In this document: piece by piece, positions 48,284 to 56,381 of the stretch
How positions within the stretch are numbered: the first letter of the stretch is position 1
Layout: every line of letters starts with the position of its first letter
Origin: Owenweeksia sp965214115
GTDB taxonomy: Bacteria; Bacteroidota; Bacteroidia; Flavobacteriales; Schleiferiaceae
Assembly: GCA_965214115.1 (NCBI GenBank)
Contig: CBDCAU010000003.1
Span: forward strand, 1-64,000
Direction of reading: 5' to 3'
DNA length: 64,000 nucleotides
Notes under the pieces: generated by a model
The model's input: only the letters and a program-made list of their open reading frames with translations
What the model was told of the DNA's origin: nothing
The model's database searches: none
Position numbers and translations under genes: made by a program

Positions 48284-51200
48284 GCTTCGGCCTTGTCTTT
48301 TTGCCGCCCCACTTTTTGCAGGATTTTGCGGAGGCTCTCGTTGTTCACGGGCTTGCTCACATAGTCGTCCATCCCCTCGGCGATGAATTTTTCGCGGTCG
48401 CCTTCCATCGCGTTGGCGGTCATCGCCACGATGTAGGGCCGCGCCGTGCCGTAGCGTTTTATGATGGAGCGGGTGGCCTCCACGCCATTCATCACGGGCA
48501 TTTGAACGTCCATCAAAATGACGTCGAACGTTTTCTTTTCCAAGGCGTCCAGTGCTATTTTCCCGTTCTCGGCCACTTCGGTTTTATAGCCCATTTTTTC
48601 CAGCATCAGCACGGCCAGCTTTTGGTTCACTTGGTTGTCTTCGGCCAGCAAGATGGAAAGTGGGTAGCGCTCGGCCATTTGGTCATTTTGCGATTCGGGG
48701 GTCGGTTTGGTTTCTTTGGGGATGGCCAAGTTTTTCTCCGAGAGTATCCTCACCAGCGTTTTTTGGATGAGGCTGTGGCGCGCGGGTTTCATAAAGTTGG
48801 CCGAGAAGAGTTTGTTCTTCCGCTCTTCCGTCAGTTCGGGGTAGGCGGAGCTGAGCATAATGATGGGCAGTTCGTCTTTGCTTTTTTGCGAACGGATGCG
48901 CTCCGTGGCTTCGATGCCGTCCCACTGGGGCATCTCAAAATCCATAATGGCAAAATCGAAATCTTCCGCCAGGGCGCGGTTCACGCCTTCTTGGGCGTTG
49001 TTCACCGGCTCGGCGTGGATACCCCACAGCTTGAATTGCCGTTCCATTATTTTCAGGTTGGTCTCGTTATCGTCCACCACCAAGGCGCGGCGGCCGTAGA
49101 GCAGGCCCACGTTTTTCCCGTCCAGCTTTTTGTCCTTTTCTTGTTTCACAATTTCTGTAAGGATGGTAAACTGGAAATTAGACCCTTCGCCCGGCTCGCT
49201 GTTTACCCAAATTTCGCCGCCCATCAGGCCCGTCAGTTTTTTGCAGATGGCCAGCCCCAGCCCAGTGCCGCCGTATTTGCGAGTGGTGGAACTGTCGGCT
49301 TGGGTGAAGGCGGCAAAGAGTTTTTTCTGCTTGTCGTGCGGGATGCCGATGCCCGTATCGCGCACCGAAAAGTGGGTCAGCACTTGGTTGCCGATGCGGT
49401 CCTTTACCTCGGCGCGCACCACTATTTCGCCCTTTTCGGTAAATTTTATAGCGTTGCTGATCAGGTTGATAAGCACTTGGCGCAAGCGGGTGGTGTCGCC
49501 CAGCACTTGGGCCGGCACGCCGGGATCCACGAAATAAAGCAGTTCCACGGGGCTGCCACTCATTCGGGGCGATACCACTTCCACCGCTTCTTCAATGCAC
49601 TGCTGAATTTCGAAGGGGAATTCTTCCAAGTTCATACTGCCGGATTCTATTTTGGAAAAATCCAGAATATCATTGATGACGGAAAGCAAAGTATCCCCGC
49701 TGAGGCGGATGGTATTGGTGTAATCCAACTGCTCGTCAGAGAGTTGCGTCTGCAGGAGCAAAGTAGTCATCCCGATTACGCCGTTCATCGGGGTGCGGAT
49801 TTCGTGGCTCATCGTGGCCAAAAAATCGGCTTTGGCGCGGGCCGCCTCTTCGGCGGTTTCTTTGGCTGCCAGCAAGGCGCGGCTGTTTTGCAAATTTTCT
49901 ATTTCGCTGCCCACGTACTGCGCCATCAGGTTCACGAGGTTTTTGTCGTTTTCCGTAAAGGGGATTTTGTAAGGATCGTTGCACGAAAAATTGAGGGTGC
50001 CGTAAATCTCGCCGTCCACGAAAACAGGCGCGCAGAGATAAGCCCGCAGCGGCAACTTTCGGTGTGCCGAGCTTCCCACGAAGGTGGAATGGTCAACGTC
50101 TTGGATGGCGAGCGGTGTTTTGGTGTCCACCACAAATTGGCTGAAAGTGCCTTCCAGATCAAAATCAATTTCGGGCAGCGGCAGTTCCTCGGTTTGCGAA
50201 TAATGGTGCCGTATTACATAGCGCTGGTGCTCCAAATCTACTTCCGACAAGATGCCAAATTTGAGCTTGAAGCGCTCGCAGCCCAATTGGAGGATTTGTT
50301 TAATTTTTTCGCTGAACTCCATTTCGCGGTCGGCCGAGAGCTGGTAGAGCGCGCGGATGGCGTGTTCGTTTTTTTCAAGGATGCGCTGGGCGCGGCGTTT
50401 TTCGGTCACGTCGGTCAGCGTCCACACGATGCCGTCGCCAAAATCGTAACCCCCAAACTCGATGATGCGCCGCTCGCCATTTTTGCTGTAAAGCGGGTAG
50501 AGAAAATCTTTCAAATCTCCGCTGGCCAGCATTTGGTCGTAGGTGCGGCGGGCTTCCACGCCCGATTCCATATCGCCGTACATATTGCCAAACCACGCAT
50601 CGGCCGTTTGGATTTCGCCTTTTTCATAGCCCAAAATCTCGGTGATGCGGCGGTTCATATACACACTGTCGCCCTCCACCAGCAGCGCGCCCACCGATAG
50701 GTTGTCCACCACGGCCTTCATCCGTTCCTCGCTTTCTTCCAACCTTACCTTGATGCTCTCCAACTGCTCCACATACAGGTTCAGCTCGTTTTCGCGGGTG
50801 GAAAGTTCTTCTTCGCGCACGCGCAGTTCCTCGTTCAGTTCCTGCTCGCTTTCCAGCATCTCGGCCAGCTTCAGTTCGTTTTTTTTCCGGGTGGTGATGT
50901 CGGTGATGGTGCCCACCATCCGCAACGGTTTGTCGCCATCAAACTGTACGATCTTCCCGTTCAGCCGCAGCCATATTTTTTGGCCGTCTTTTTTTAATCC
51001 TTCGTAGTCAAAATCAGCGGTGGTAGGCGTTTCGGGGTTTTTGGCATTGTCAATATGGTGGTGGAATTCTTCGATAAAACTTTCGTCGATGTGCTCCTTC
51101 CAAAAATCGAAATTGGACTGCACGCAATCCGTGTCGCAGCCGTGAAGTTCCGCAAAGGTTTCGTTTACCACCAACTTGCCGCTTTCAAAATCCCAGTCCC

Positions 51201-52380
51201 ACATCCCTTGGCGGCCGTTGCGGAGTGCCATTTGCAGGCGTTCGCCGCGCTCTTCGGCCAGCGCCATCGCGTTTTCCTGTTCGGTGATGTCGCGCGAAAA
51301 TCCCGATACCCCGATGATTTGCTGGTCTGAATCGCGCATTGGCGAAAGCAGGATTTCGGCGGTTTCCTCCCCTTTTTTGCGCGCGGTTTTGAAAGATATC
51401 GTTTCCCCTTCGAGAGATTTTTCGATGTTCTGCACCAGTTCCGAGCGGCCGTGCGAACGAAAACTGCGGATGAGGTTGGTTTCGTTTTCTACCAACTCAA
51501 AACCAAACGCTTCCTCAAAATCGCGGTGGAAATTGCGGTTGGCCTTCATCACCACGCCCTCCTTGTCCAGCGACCAAATGCCCAGCCAACTGCTGTCCAT
51601 CAGCGCGCCCAGCCGGTTTTCGCTTTCCACTAATTTGGCGTTGACCTGGTTCAGGTTTTCCACGCTGATCATCAGCTCCTCCTGCTGGTTGGCCAGTTCC
51701 TCGTTCATCGCGCGTTGTTCTTCAAAAGCCTTGCGCTCGGTGGCGTTGCTTTTTTGAAGGTTGCGGATGGCGGGGAAAGCCATCGCCACCGCAGCCAAAA
51801 CGAACACGATTACCCCTCCGATCAATTGCAAAATCTGGTTGCGCGCCACCGCTTTTTGACGGTTTCCCAGATCTTGTTTATAAAAAGACAGGTTTTCTTT
51901 GATGAGAAAGGACATCTCGTCGGCCTCGTCCACCAGCTTTTGGATGGTGGCCACGGGCACTCCCGATTCATTTCGCGTGCAGATATCTCGCAACTCCTGT
52001 TTCAATTGGCGGATGTCCGCTATTTGATGTTGGATGGCAGATTCGTTCTGGGCGGGCAGCATTTGGTCGCCCTTGCTGATGCCCACCATTTTTTGACTGA
52101 ATACTGCGGAGGGATCCTCCAATTGGTACGAATCAAAAGCACTGTTTAAGATGCTGCACTTTTCGTTGGCGAAATCCTCGTCGGCATCTTGCGCCAAATA
52201 GAGCCCCAGCCGAGCCAGGTTCTGCGAATTTTCCAAAAGTTGGGCCGAAACTTGGATGCGTTCGTTGCTTTGGCGGATAGATTGAGCATCTTTTTTCACC
52301 AAATAGAAAACGCTGAGCGCCAATCCTATCACCACTACGATGTAGGAAATAAGGAGGGTGGATATGCCGCGAAGATTCAA
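48280..52380 (-). CDS. hybrid histidine kinase with PAS, GAF and two receiver domains
   Basis: 1366 residues. A first membrane span (about 7-28), an extracytoplasmic helical sensor (about 30-185) and a second span (about 188-208) lead into a coiled coil. Three PAS domains follow (about 265-370, 380-500, 555-665), with RDITEQ/TDITTRKK PAC ends, then a GAF domain (about 690-840). HisKA has H859 in SHEIRTPMNG; HATPase_c has NLISNAIKF, DTGIGIP and GGTGLGLAI. Two receivers carry phospho-acceptors D1147 (MDFEMPQWDG) and D1291 (MDVQMPVMNG). It ends within the pabB start (4-base overlap). Membrane sensor with an internal phosphorelay; signal unknown. Confidence 0.95.
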   Translation of the reverse strand: MNLRGISTLLISYIVVVIGLALSVFYLVKKDAQSIRQSNERIQVSAQLLENSQNLARLGLYLAQDADEDFANEKCSILNSAFDSYQLEDPSAVFSQKMVGISKGDQMLPAQNESAIQHQIADIRQLKQELRDICTRNESGVPVATIQKLVDEADEMSFLIKENLSFYKQDLGNRQKAVARNQILQLIGGVIVFVLAAVAMAFPAIRNLQKSNATERKAFEEQRAMNEELANQQEELMISVENLNQVNAKLVESENRLGALMDSSWLGIWSLDKEGVVMKANRNFHRDFEEAFGFELVENETNLIRSFRSHGRSELVQNIEKSLEGETISFKTARKKGEETAEILLSPMRDSDQQIIGVSGFSRDITEQENAMALAEERGERLQMALRNGRQGMWDWDFESGKLVVNETFAELHGCDTDCVQSNFDFWKEHIDESFIEEFHHHIDNAKNPETPTTADFDYEGLKKDGQKIWLRLNGKIVQFDGDKPLRMVGTITDITTRKKNELKLAEMLESEQELNEELRVREEELSTRENELNLYVEQLESIKVRLEESEERMKAVVDNLSVGALLVEGDSVYMNRRITEILGYEKGEIQTADAWFGNMYGDMESGVEARRTYDQMLASGDLKDFLYPLYSKNGERRIIEFGGYDFGDGIVWTLTDVTEKRRAQRILEKNEHAIRALYQLSADREMEFSEKIKQILQLGCERFKLKFGILSEVDLEHQRYVIRHHYSQTEELPLPEIDFDLEGTFSQFVVDTKTPLAIQDVDHSTFVGSSAHRKLPLRAYLCAPVFVDGEIYGTLNFSCNDPYKIPFTENDKNLVNLMAQYVGSEIENLQNSRALLAAKETAEEAARAKADFLATMSHEIRTPMNGVIGMTTLLLQTQLSDEQLDYTNTIRLSGDTLLSVINDILDFSKIESGSMNLEEFPFEIQQCIEEAVEVVSPRMSGSPVELLYFVDPGVPAQVLGDTTRLRQVLINLISNAIKFTEKGEIVVRAEVKDRIGNQVLTHFSVRDTGIGIPHDKQKKLFAAFTQADSSTTRKYGGTGLGLAICKKLTGLMGGEIWVNSEPGEGSNFQFTILTEIVKQEKDKKLDGKNVGLLYGRRALVVDDNETNLKIMERQFKLWGIHAEPVNNAQEGVNRALAEDFDFAIMDFEMPQWDGIEATERIRSQKSKDELPIIMLSSAYPELTEERKNKLFSANFMKPARHSLIQKTLVRILSEKNLAIPKETKPTPESQNDQMAERYPLSILLAEDNQVNQKLAVLMLEKMGYKTEVAENGKIALDALEKKTFDVILMDVQMPVMNGVEATRSIIKRYGTARPYIVAMTANAMEGDREKFIAEGMDDYVSKPVNNESLRKILQKVGRQKDKAEA

Positions 52381-52408
52381 AGTATGAGTGAGTTAGCCGT
52401 TGAGCGTC

Positions 52409-52439
52409 CAAATATAGCTTATTCGGATTCAGCGGCGAA
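52409..52439 (-). promoter_or_regulatory. promoter of the hybrid kinase-pabB unit
   Basis: TATATTTG (52409-52416) with TTCG (52436-52439) 19 bases upstream on the minus strand: both Bacteroidota elements at the right spacing, about 30 bases before the start. Confidence 0.65.
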
Positions 52440-52488
52440 CGTAAGAAAATTCCCTCATACGGCAAAGAAAAAGTTAGAATACTTTTAT

Positions 52489-53892
52489 TCAAATATGCAA
52501 TGGACGGTCGCCCGTGGCGGCGAGGGCGGCTTCTTTCATCGCCTCCGCAAAAGTGGGGTGGGCGTGGCTCATCCGCGAAATATCCTCGGCACTGGCGCGG
52601 TATTCCATCGCTATCACCGCTTCAGCAATCAAATCTGCGGCGCGCGGCCCGATGATATGGATGCCCAATATTTCATCCGTTTTCTTGTCGGCCAAGATTT
52701 TCACCAGCCCCTCCAAATCCATACTTGCCCGCGCGCGGCCCAGCGCCTTGAAAGGAAAGGAGCCGCTTTTGTATTCGATTTTTTCTTCCTTGAGTTGTTC
52801 CTCGGTTTTGCCCACCGCCGCCACTTCCGGCCACGTATAGACCACGCCCGGAATCAAATTGTAATTGATGTGCGGCTTCTGTCCCGCGATAATTTCCGCT
52901 ACCATCGTCCCTTCCTCGCTGGCTTTGTGGGCCAGCATCACGCCTTTCACCGCGTCGCCGATGGCATAAATGTGGGGTTTTTTGGTCTGCAATTTTTCGT
53001 TCGTTTCGATGCGGCCGCGCTTGTCCGTTTCGATGCCGACTTTGTCTAAACCAAGATTTTCCGTGTACGCGCTCCTTCCCACCGAAACCAAACAATAATC
53101 GCCTTCGAACGAAACTTCTTTGTCCTTTTTGTCCTTGGCGGTGATTTTCACTTGGTCGCCATTCCGTTCCACTTTTTCCACTTTGGTGGAAAGGTGGAAT
53201 TTGATGCCCAATTTTTTCAAGGAGCGCGTCATTTCTTTGCTCATCGCACTATCGAAGGTCGGCAGGATGCTGTCCATATATTCAATCACCGTTACGTCCG
53301 CGCTGATTCTTTTATACACGCTGCCCAGTTCCAATCCGATAATCCCGCCGCCAATCACCACCAAATGTTTTGGAATTTCTTGTAAGGAGAGCGCCTCCGT
53401 GGAACTGATAATTCGCTCTTTGTCAAATTTCGCGAACGGCAGTTCCGTCGGCTTGCTGCCCGTGGCGATGATAATGTTTTTCGCCTCGATTTTCTCGTCG
53501 TCGCCTTCGTCCTTTTTTATAAGAAGGGTGTGCTCATCTTCAAACGACCCCCACCCGTGAAACACCTCGATTTCGTTTTTCTTCATCAGATACTCCACGC
53601 CGTCGCACGTTTGGTCCACCACCTTTTGCTTGCGCTTTATCATCTGTTCAAAATCCACCTTGGGATTTTCCATCACGATGCCGTGTTCTTTAAAAGACGT
53701 TTCGGCATTGTGAAAATGCTCCGAAGAATCCAGCAGCGCCTTGGACGGAATGCAGCCCACGTTGAGGCAAGTGCCGCCCAAGGTGGAGTATTTTTCGATG
53801 ATGGCAGTTTTCATCCCCAACTGCGCGCAGCGGATGGCGGCCACGTATCCCCCAGGTCCGGAACCGATGACGGCAACGTCGAATTTGCTCAT
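52489..53892 (-). CDS. lpd: dihydrolipoyl dehydrogenase (E3)
   Basis: 467 residues. FAD-binding GSGPGGYVAAIR at the N-terminus, the redox disulfide C42/C47 in GGTCLNVGCIPSKALL, the NAD-binding VVIGGGIIGLELGSVY, the second FAD motif IYAIGDAVKGVMLAHKASEEG, and a C-terminal interface with HAHPTFAEAM supplying the catalytic His-Glu pair. It reoxidises dihydrolipoamide of pyruvate and 2-oxoglutarate dehydrogenase complexes and glycine cleavage. The genes for the other subunits are not nearby. The promoter is near-perfect. Confidence 0.97.
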   Translation of the reverse strand: MSKFDVAVIGSGPGGYVAAIRCAQLGMKTAIIEKYSTLGGTCLNVGCIPSKALLDSSEHFHNAETSFKEHGIVMENPKVDFEQMIKRKQKVVDQTCDGVEYLMKKNEIEVFHGWGSFEDEHTLLIKKDEGDDEKIEAKNIIIATGSKPTELPFAKFDKERIISSTEALSLQEIPKHLVVIGGGIIGLELGSVYKRISADVTVIEYMDSILPTFDSAMSKEMTRSLKKLGIKFHLSTKVEKVERNGDQVKITAKDKKDKEVSFEGDYCLVSVGRSAYTENLGLDKVGIETDKRGRIETNEKLQTKKPHIYAIGDAVKGVMLAHKASEEGTMVAEIIAGQKPHINYNLIPGVVYTWPEVAAVGKTEEQLKEEKIEYKSGSFPFKALGRARASMDLEGLVKILADKKTDEILGIHIIGPRAADLIAEAVIAMEYRASAEDISRMSHAHPTFAEAMKEAALAATGDRPLHI

Positions 53893-53916
53893 TTTTTAAG
53901 TGCTGAAATTAGGTGG

Positions 53917-53947
53917 CAAAAGTAGGGCAGGGATAAGGTAGGACAAA
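53917..53947 (-). promoter_or_regulatory. promoter of lpd
   Basis: On the minus strand TTTG (53944-53947), a 19-base spacer and TACTTTTG (53917-53924): a full match to the Bacteroidota consensus, 24 bases before the ATG. Confidence 0.8.
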
Positions 53948-54013
53948 GCTCAAACCGTCATTCCCAAAATGATTTTCCTCATTGCAAAACCTGCGCGCGC
54001 CCAGCTTCCCGTT

Positions 54014-54265
54014 TTAGATGGATACCGTGTCCCGCCCGCTGCCCAGCTTTTGGAAAAGGCGCAAAACGTTCAGGTTGCCCAGCGCCTTGGCGGCGTAATT
54101 TATCTTGAGCGGCACGTCGGGGAAGGCGTTTTTCAGCCGCTCGTACTGGCGCTGCATCACCTCCGCATCATAGACGTAGAGCGGACTGCCGAACTCTTGG
54201 GCGAGTTGGGTGGGCGAGAGTTTTTGCTGGGGAAGGACTTCGGGCATTTTTGAAAAATTTGGCAA
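54014..54265 (-). pseudogene. lysA: truncated diaminopimelate decarboxylase (lysA 5' fragment)
   Basis: 83 codons matching only the N-terminus of DAP decarboxylase: LSPTQLAQEFGSPLYVYDAE, then INYAAKALGNLNVLRLFQK with the PLP lysine, ending in GSGRDTVSI* where functional enzymes continue for another ~320 residues. Translation stops abruptly and no later part of lysA is found to 53893. It starts 30 bases after the DUF5615 toxin gene in the same direction. Presumably a complete lysA exists elsewhere; this is a relic or a duplicated gene start. Confidence 0.85.
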
Positions 54266-54294
54266 AATGAAAAACAGAAAATCCTTTGGCCGGA

Positions 54295-54636
54295 TTATTT
54301 CAAACTTGCGATTTCAAAAAGTCCCTCATCGGGAGAATCGAGAAATCTATAAATCAAAAGAATCCGGTTCAAAAGCAATTCGGAAATAAATTTAGTGGTC
54401 AGATTTCCGGTTCGCAGCCAAATTATTTTCGGCGGAAATCCCTTAACGATGTGTAAATCAACATAGTCGGAATCGAAGGTTACAATGGCGAAACCGTGCG
54501 TTTTGGCGTAGGTAAAAATTTCAAAATCGCCCGCATCTTCCAATCCGCAATGGCGAACTTGCTTAGAATTAGGAAAGGCCGCCTCCACCCTTTTGACGAT
54601 TCGCGGCGAGATATTTTGGTCGAAAAGAAGTTTCAA
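54295..54636 (-). CDS. DUF5615 PIN-like toxin
   Basis: 113 residues. The start MKLLFDQNISPRIVKRV supplies the first conserved aspartate, and GLEDAGDFEIFTYAKTHGFAIVTFDSDYVDL gives the DA..D..I/L..YA and T-x-D-x-D-Y/F motifs of the DUF5615 family, PIN-like nucleases paired with DUF433 antitoxins. The start overlaps the antitoxin stop by four bases. All conserved acidic residues are present. Confidence 0.9.
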   Translation of the reverse strand: MKLLFDQNISPRIVKRVEAAFPNSKQVRHCGLEDAGDFEIFTYAKTHGFAIVTFDSDYVDLHIVKGFPPKIIWLRTGNLTTKFISELLLNRILLIYRFLDSPDEGLFEIASLK

Positions 54637-54854
54637 GTGATAGTCTGCAATCGCCTTTCTTTATCCGCCGCGAAGGCCAAGCAAGCATTGATTTGTTCCT
54701 CCGTCAGCTCTTCAAAATCCTGCATTATTTCTTCCTTGCTCATCCCGTTGGAAAGCCAGTTCAACACATCATACACCGAAATGCGTGTGCCTTTGATGCA
54801 CGGTTTGCCGAAGCGTTTGTCGGAGCGGATTTCGATGTGATTTTGATAGTTCAT
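54633..54854 (-). CDS. DUF433 antitoxin
   Basis: 73 residues with the complete DUF433 pattern: IEIRSDKRFGKPCIKGTRISVYDVLNWLSNGMSKEEIMQDFEELTEEQINACLAFAAD. This is a small helix-turn-helix-containing protein that binds DNA and neutralises the adjacent DUF5615 PIN-like protein. The 4-base overlap with the toxin gene is typical. Third toxin-antitoxin system of the window. Confidence 0.9.
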   Translation of the reverse strand: MNYQNHIEIRSDKRFGKPCIKGTRISVYDVLNWLSNGMSKEEIMQDFEELTEEQINACLAFAADKERRLQTIT

Positions 54855-54909
54855 TTTTCAAAGATTTTAATAACATATTTAATAACATAATAATGAGCTC
54901 TTATGGAAA

Positions 54910-55518
54910 TCAAAGGTTCATAGCAACTACGCCATCTACACTTTTAGATTCCTGAACAAGAACTCCTTTTCTAAACAAAAAGAAATTATTATTTTCCTTA
55001 GAATATTCTTGTCCGATTAAATCAGAAAAAAATTTCTGTATATATATTTTGGTAAGGCTTGATTTATAAAACCTATCATTGATTCCAAATATTGGTCTTT
55101 CCGTTTGGTAATTAAAATTCATCATCTCAAAGTCATAATATTCTGCTACTATAAACAATTCTAATCCTTCATTATCACAAATTTTCTGAAGAAATTTTGG
55201 TGAAATGCAAATATCACTTGAACACTTGGGCTTCCATAAATAAACTAAGGAATTTTCAATAGATAGAAGACAATCTCTCAGTTCAACTCCATTAATAGCA
55301 AAAATCGCCACAGAATCTCTAATTTGAAGCTCACAAATAGATTCTTTTGAATGTTGAATTAAAGACGGTGCTTTTTCTTCGGTTTGGGATTGATAACTAT
55401 AGTATCCTTGAAGCGTCCCGTTTATACTACAAGATTCTATAATCAAGCAAAAAACTATTATAAAAGAAAGTGACTGGAGTCTCAAAATGAATGCAATTAT
55501 AATTTGCAAAAAATACAA
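54910..55518 (-). CDS. lipoprotein of unknown function
   Basis: 202 residues. Hydrophobic N-terminus (about 5-28) ending in a lipobox-like LIIESC, followed by SINGTLQGYY; an internal methionine could be the true start. The mature part contains strands DSVAIFAINGVELRDCLLSI and ELFIVAEYYDF, and a paired-cysteine stretch (KCSSDICISPKF). Not recognised. Strongly AT-rich compared with surrounding housekeeping genes, like the gene at 55585, suggesting a recently acquired pair. Confidence 0.6.
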   Translation of the reverse strand: MYFLQIIIAFILRLQSLSFIIVFCLIIESCSINGTLQGYYSYQSQTEEKAPSLIQHSKESICELQIRDSVAIFAINGVELRDCLLSIENSLVYLWKPKCSSDICISPKFLQKICDNEGLELFIVAEYYDFEMMNFNYQTERPIFGINDRFYKSSLTKIYIQKFFSDLIGQEYSKENNNFFLFRKGVLVQESKSVDGVVAMNL

Positions 55519-55536
55519 ATAAAGGTTTGATTAAAA

Positions 55537-55573
55537 AAAATCAGCAAGGGTTACGACCCTTGCTGATTTATTC
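55537..55573 (-). terminator. terminator after the lipoprotein gene at 55585
   Basis: A perfect 13-bp stem AAATCAGCAAGGG / CCCTTGCTGATTT with loop TTACGA; on the minus strand it is followed by eight T. Confidence 0.92.
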
Positions 55574-55584
55574 TCAACGGTTTT

Positions 55585-56064
55585 CTAATCCATTATTAGA
55601 GGAATGATATATCCTCCGTTGTCACCCACGCTTCCATCGAATGGATATGAACCTGCCTGAATGGTGATAGTATTCCATTCCTCAGGAAGAGCTTCATCTA
55701 CGATGTCATAATCAACTACAAGGGGCAACTGAGAACTAATGCCCGCAGCATCCTCTGTGTTCGTAATGTCTAACTTTATAGTTAGTGTATAAACATCCTG
55801 AACATCATCCAGCTTGATTTCACCGCCTGCATCTGGGGTATGCAGTCCTTGCCTCTCGCAGAACCAGCAGTCCTCAAAATTACACAGTCCCCATCCGTCA
55901 CACTGCTTACTTGCTCTACCAGCTTCGTCCCAAACTGCCCAGTAGATGTATAGTCTCTTCTTAGCTATATCGTTTTCTGAACGAAGTTGATCCTGCTCTT
56001 TATCACAACTACTACTAAATAGGCCAAGACCCATTATTGAAGCCATCAGTATGATGCGTTTCAT
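55585..56064 (-). CDS. cysteine-rich lipoprotein of unknown function
   Basis: 159 residues with lipobox FSSSC then DKEQDQ. A cysteine/tryptophan cluster follows (QCDGWGLCNFEDCWFCERQG, about 54-73). The C-terminal half is beta-rich and acidic (YTLTIKLDITN, LPLVVDYDIVDE, YPFDGSVGDNGGY). The CxxxxxCxxxxCxxC spacing could bind metal or form disulfides once exported. No family recognised. It has its own strong terminator. The gap upstream (56065-56381) holds no gene. Confidence 0.68.
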   Translation of the reverse strand: MKRIILMASIMGLGLFSSSCDKEQDQLRSENDIAKKRLYIYWAVWDEAGRASKQCDGWGLCNFEDCWFCERQGLHTPDAGGEIKLDDVQDVYTLTIKLDITNTEDAAGISSQLPLVVDYDIVDEALPEEWNTITIQAGSYPFDGSVGDNGGYIIPLIMD

Positions 56065-56381
56065 TTTTACAAAAATTAAGAATTGCCTACTCTATTCGCT
56101 TTTCGGCAACCGCGGTTATGATTCCATATTAGGGCTCATTCACGTGTCAAAGGAACGCTTATTTAGCTATGAAAATACATCACCCACAAAAATTCTCTGA
56201 AAAACTCAATGAATTCATTTTATCTGACTGATTTTCAATATTATAATTTTCACCTTTAACGTTTATTTATAAAAAATATCCGTAGGAATTATTTACCTCG
56301 TAGCATTTAAACCTCACTAATCTCACTATATATCATAAGTTTTAGCGCCCCTACCTTTGCCCCCTCAAAAAAACCCGCCCA
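56065..56381. promoter_or_regulatory. divergent intergenic region with pheT promoter element
   Basis: AT-rich; TACCTTTG at 56352-56359 is the -7 element for pheT, 22 bases before its ATG. No other gene or RNA recognised. Confidence 0.5.

Noticed and set aside
48175..50700. 841-residue plus-strand ORF opposite the hybrid kinase
   Set aside because: Antisense shadow of the kinase; composition rich in His/Phe/Gly typical of reverse-frame reading, while the minus strand has unmistakable kinase motifs.
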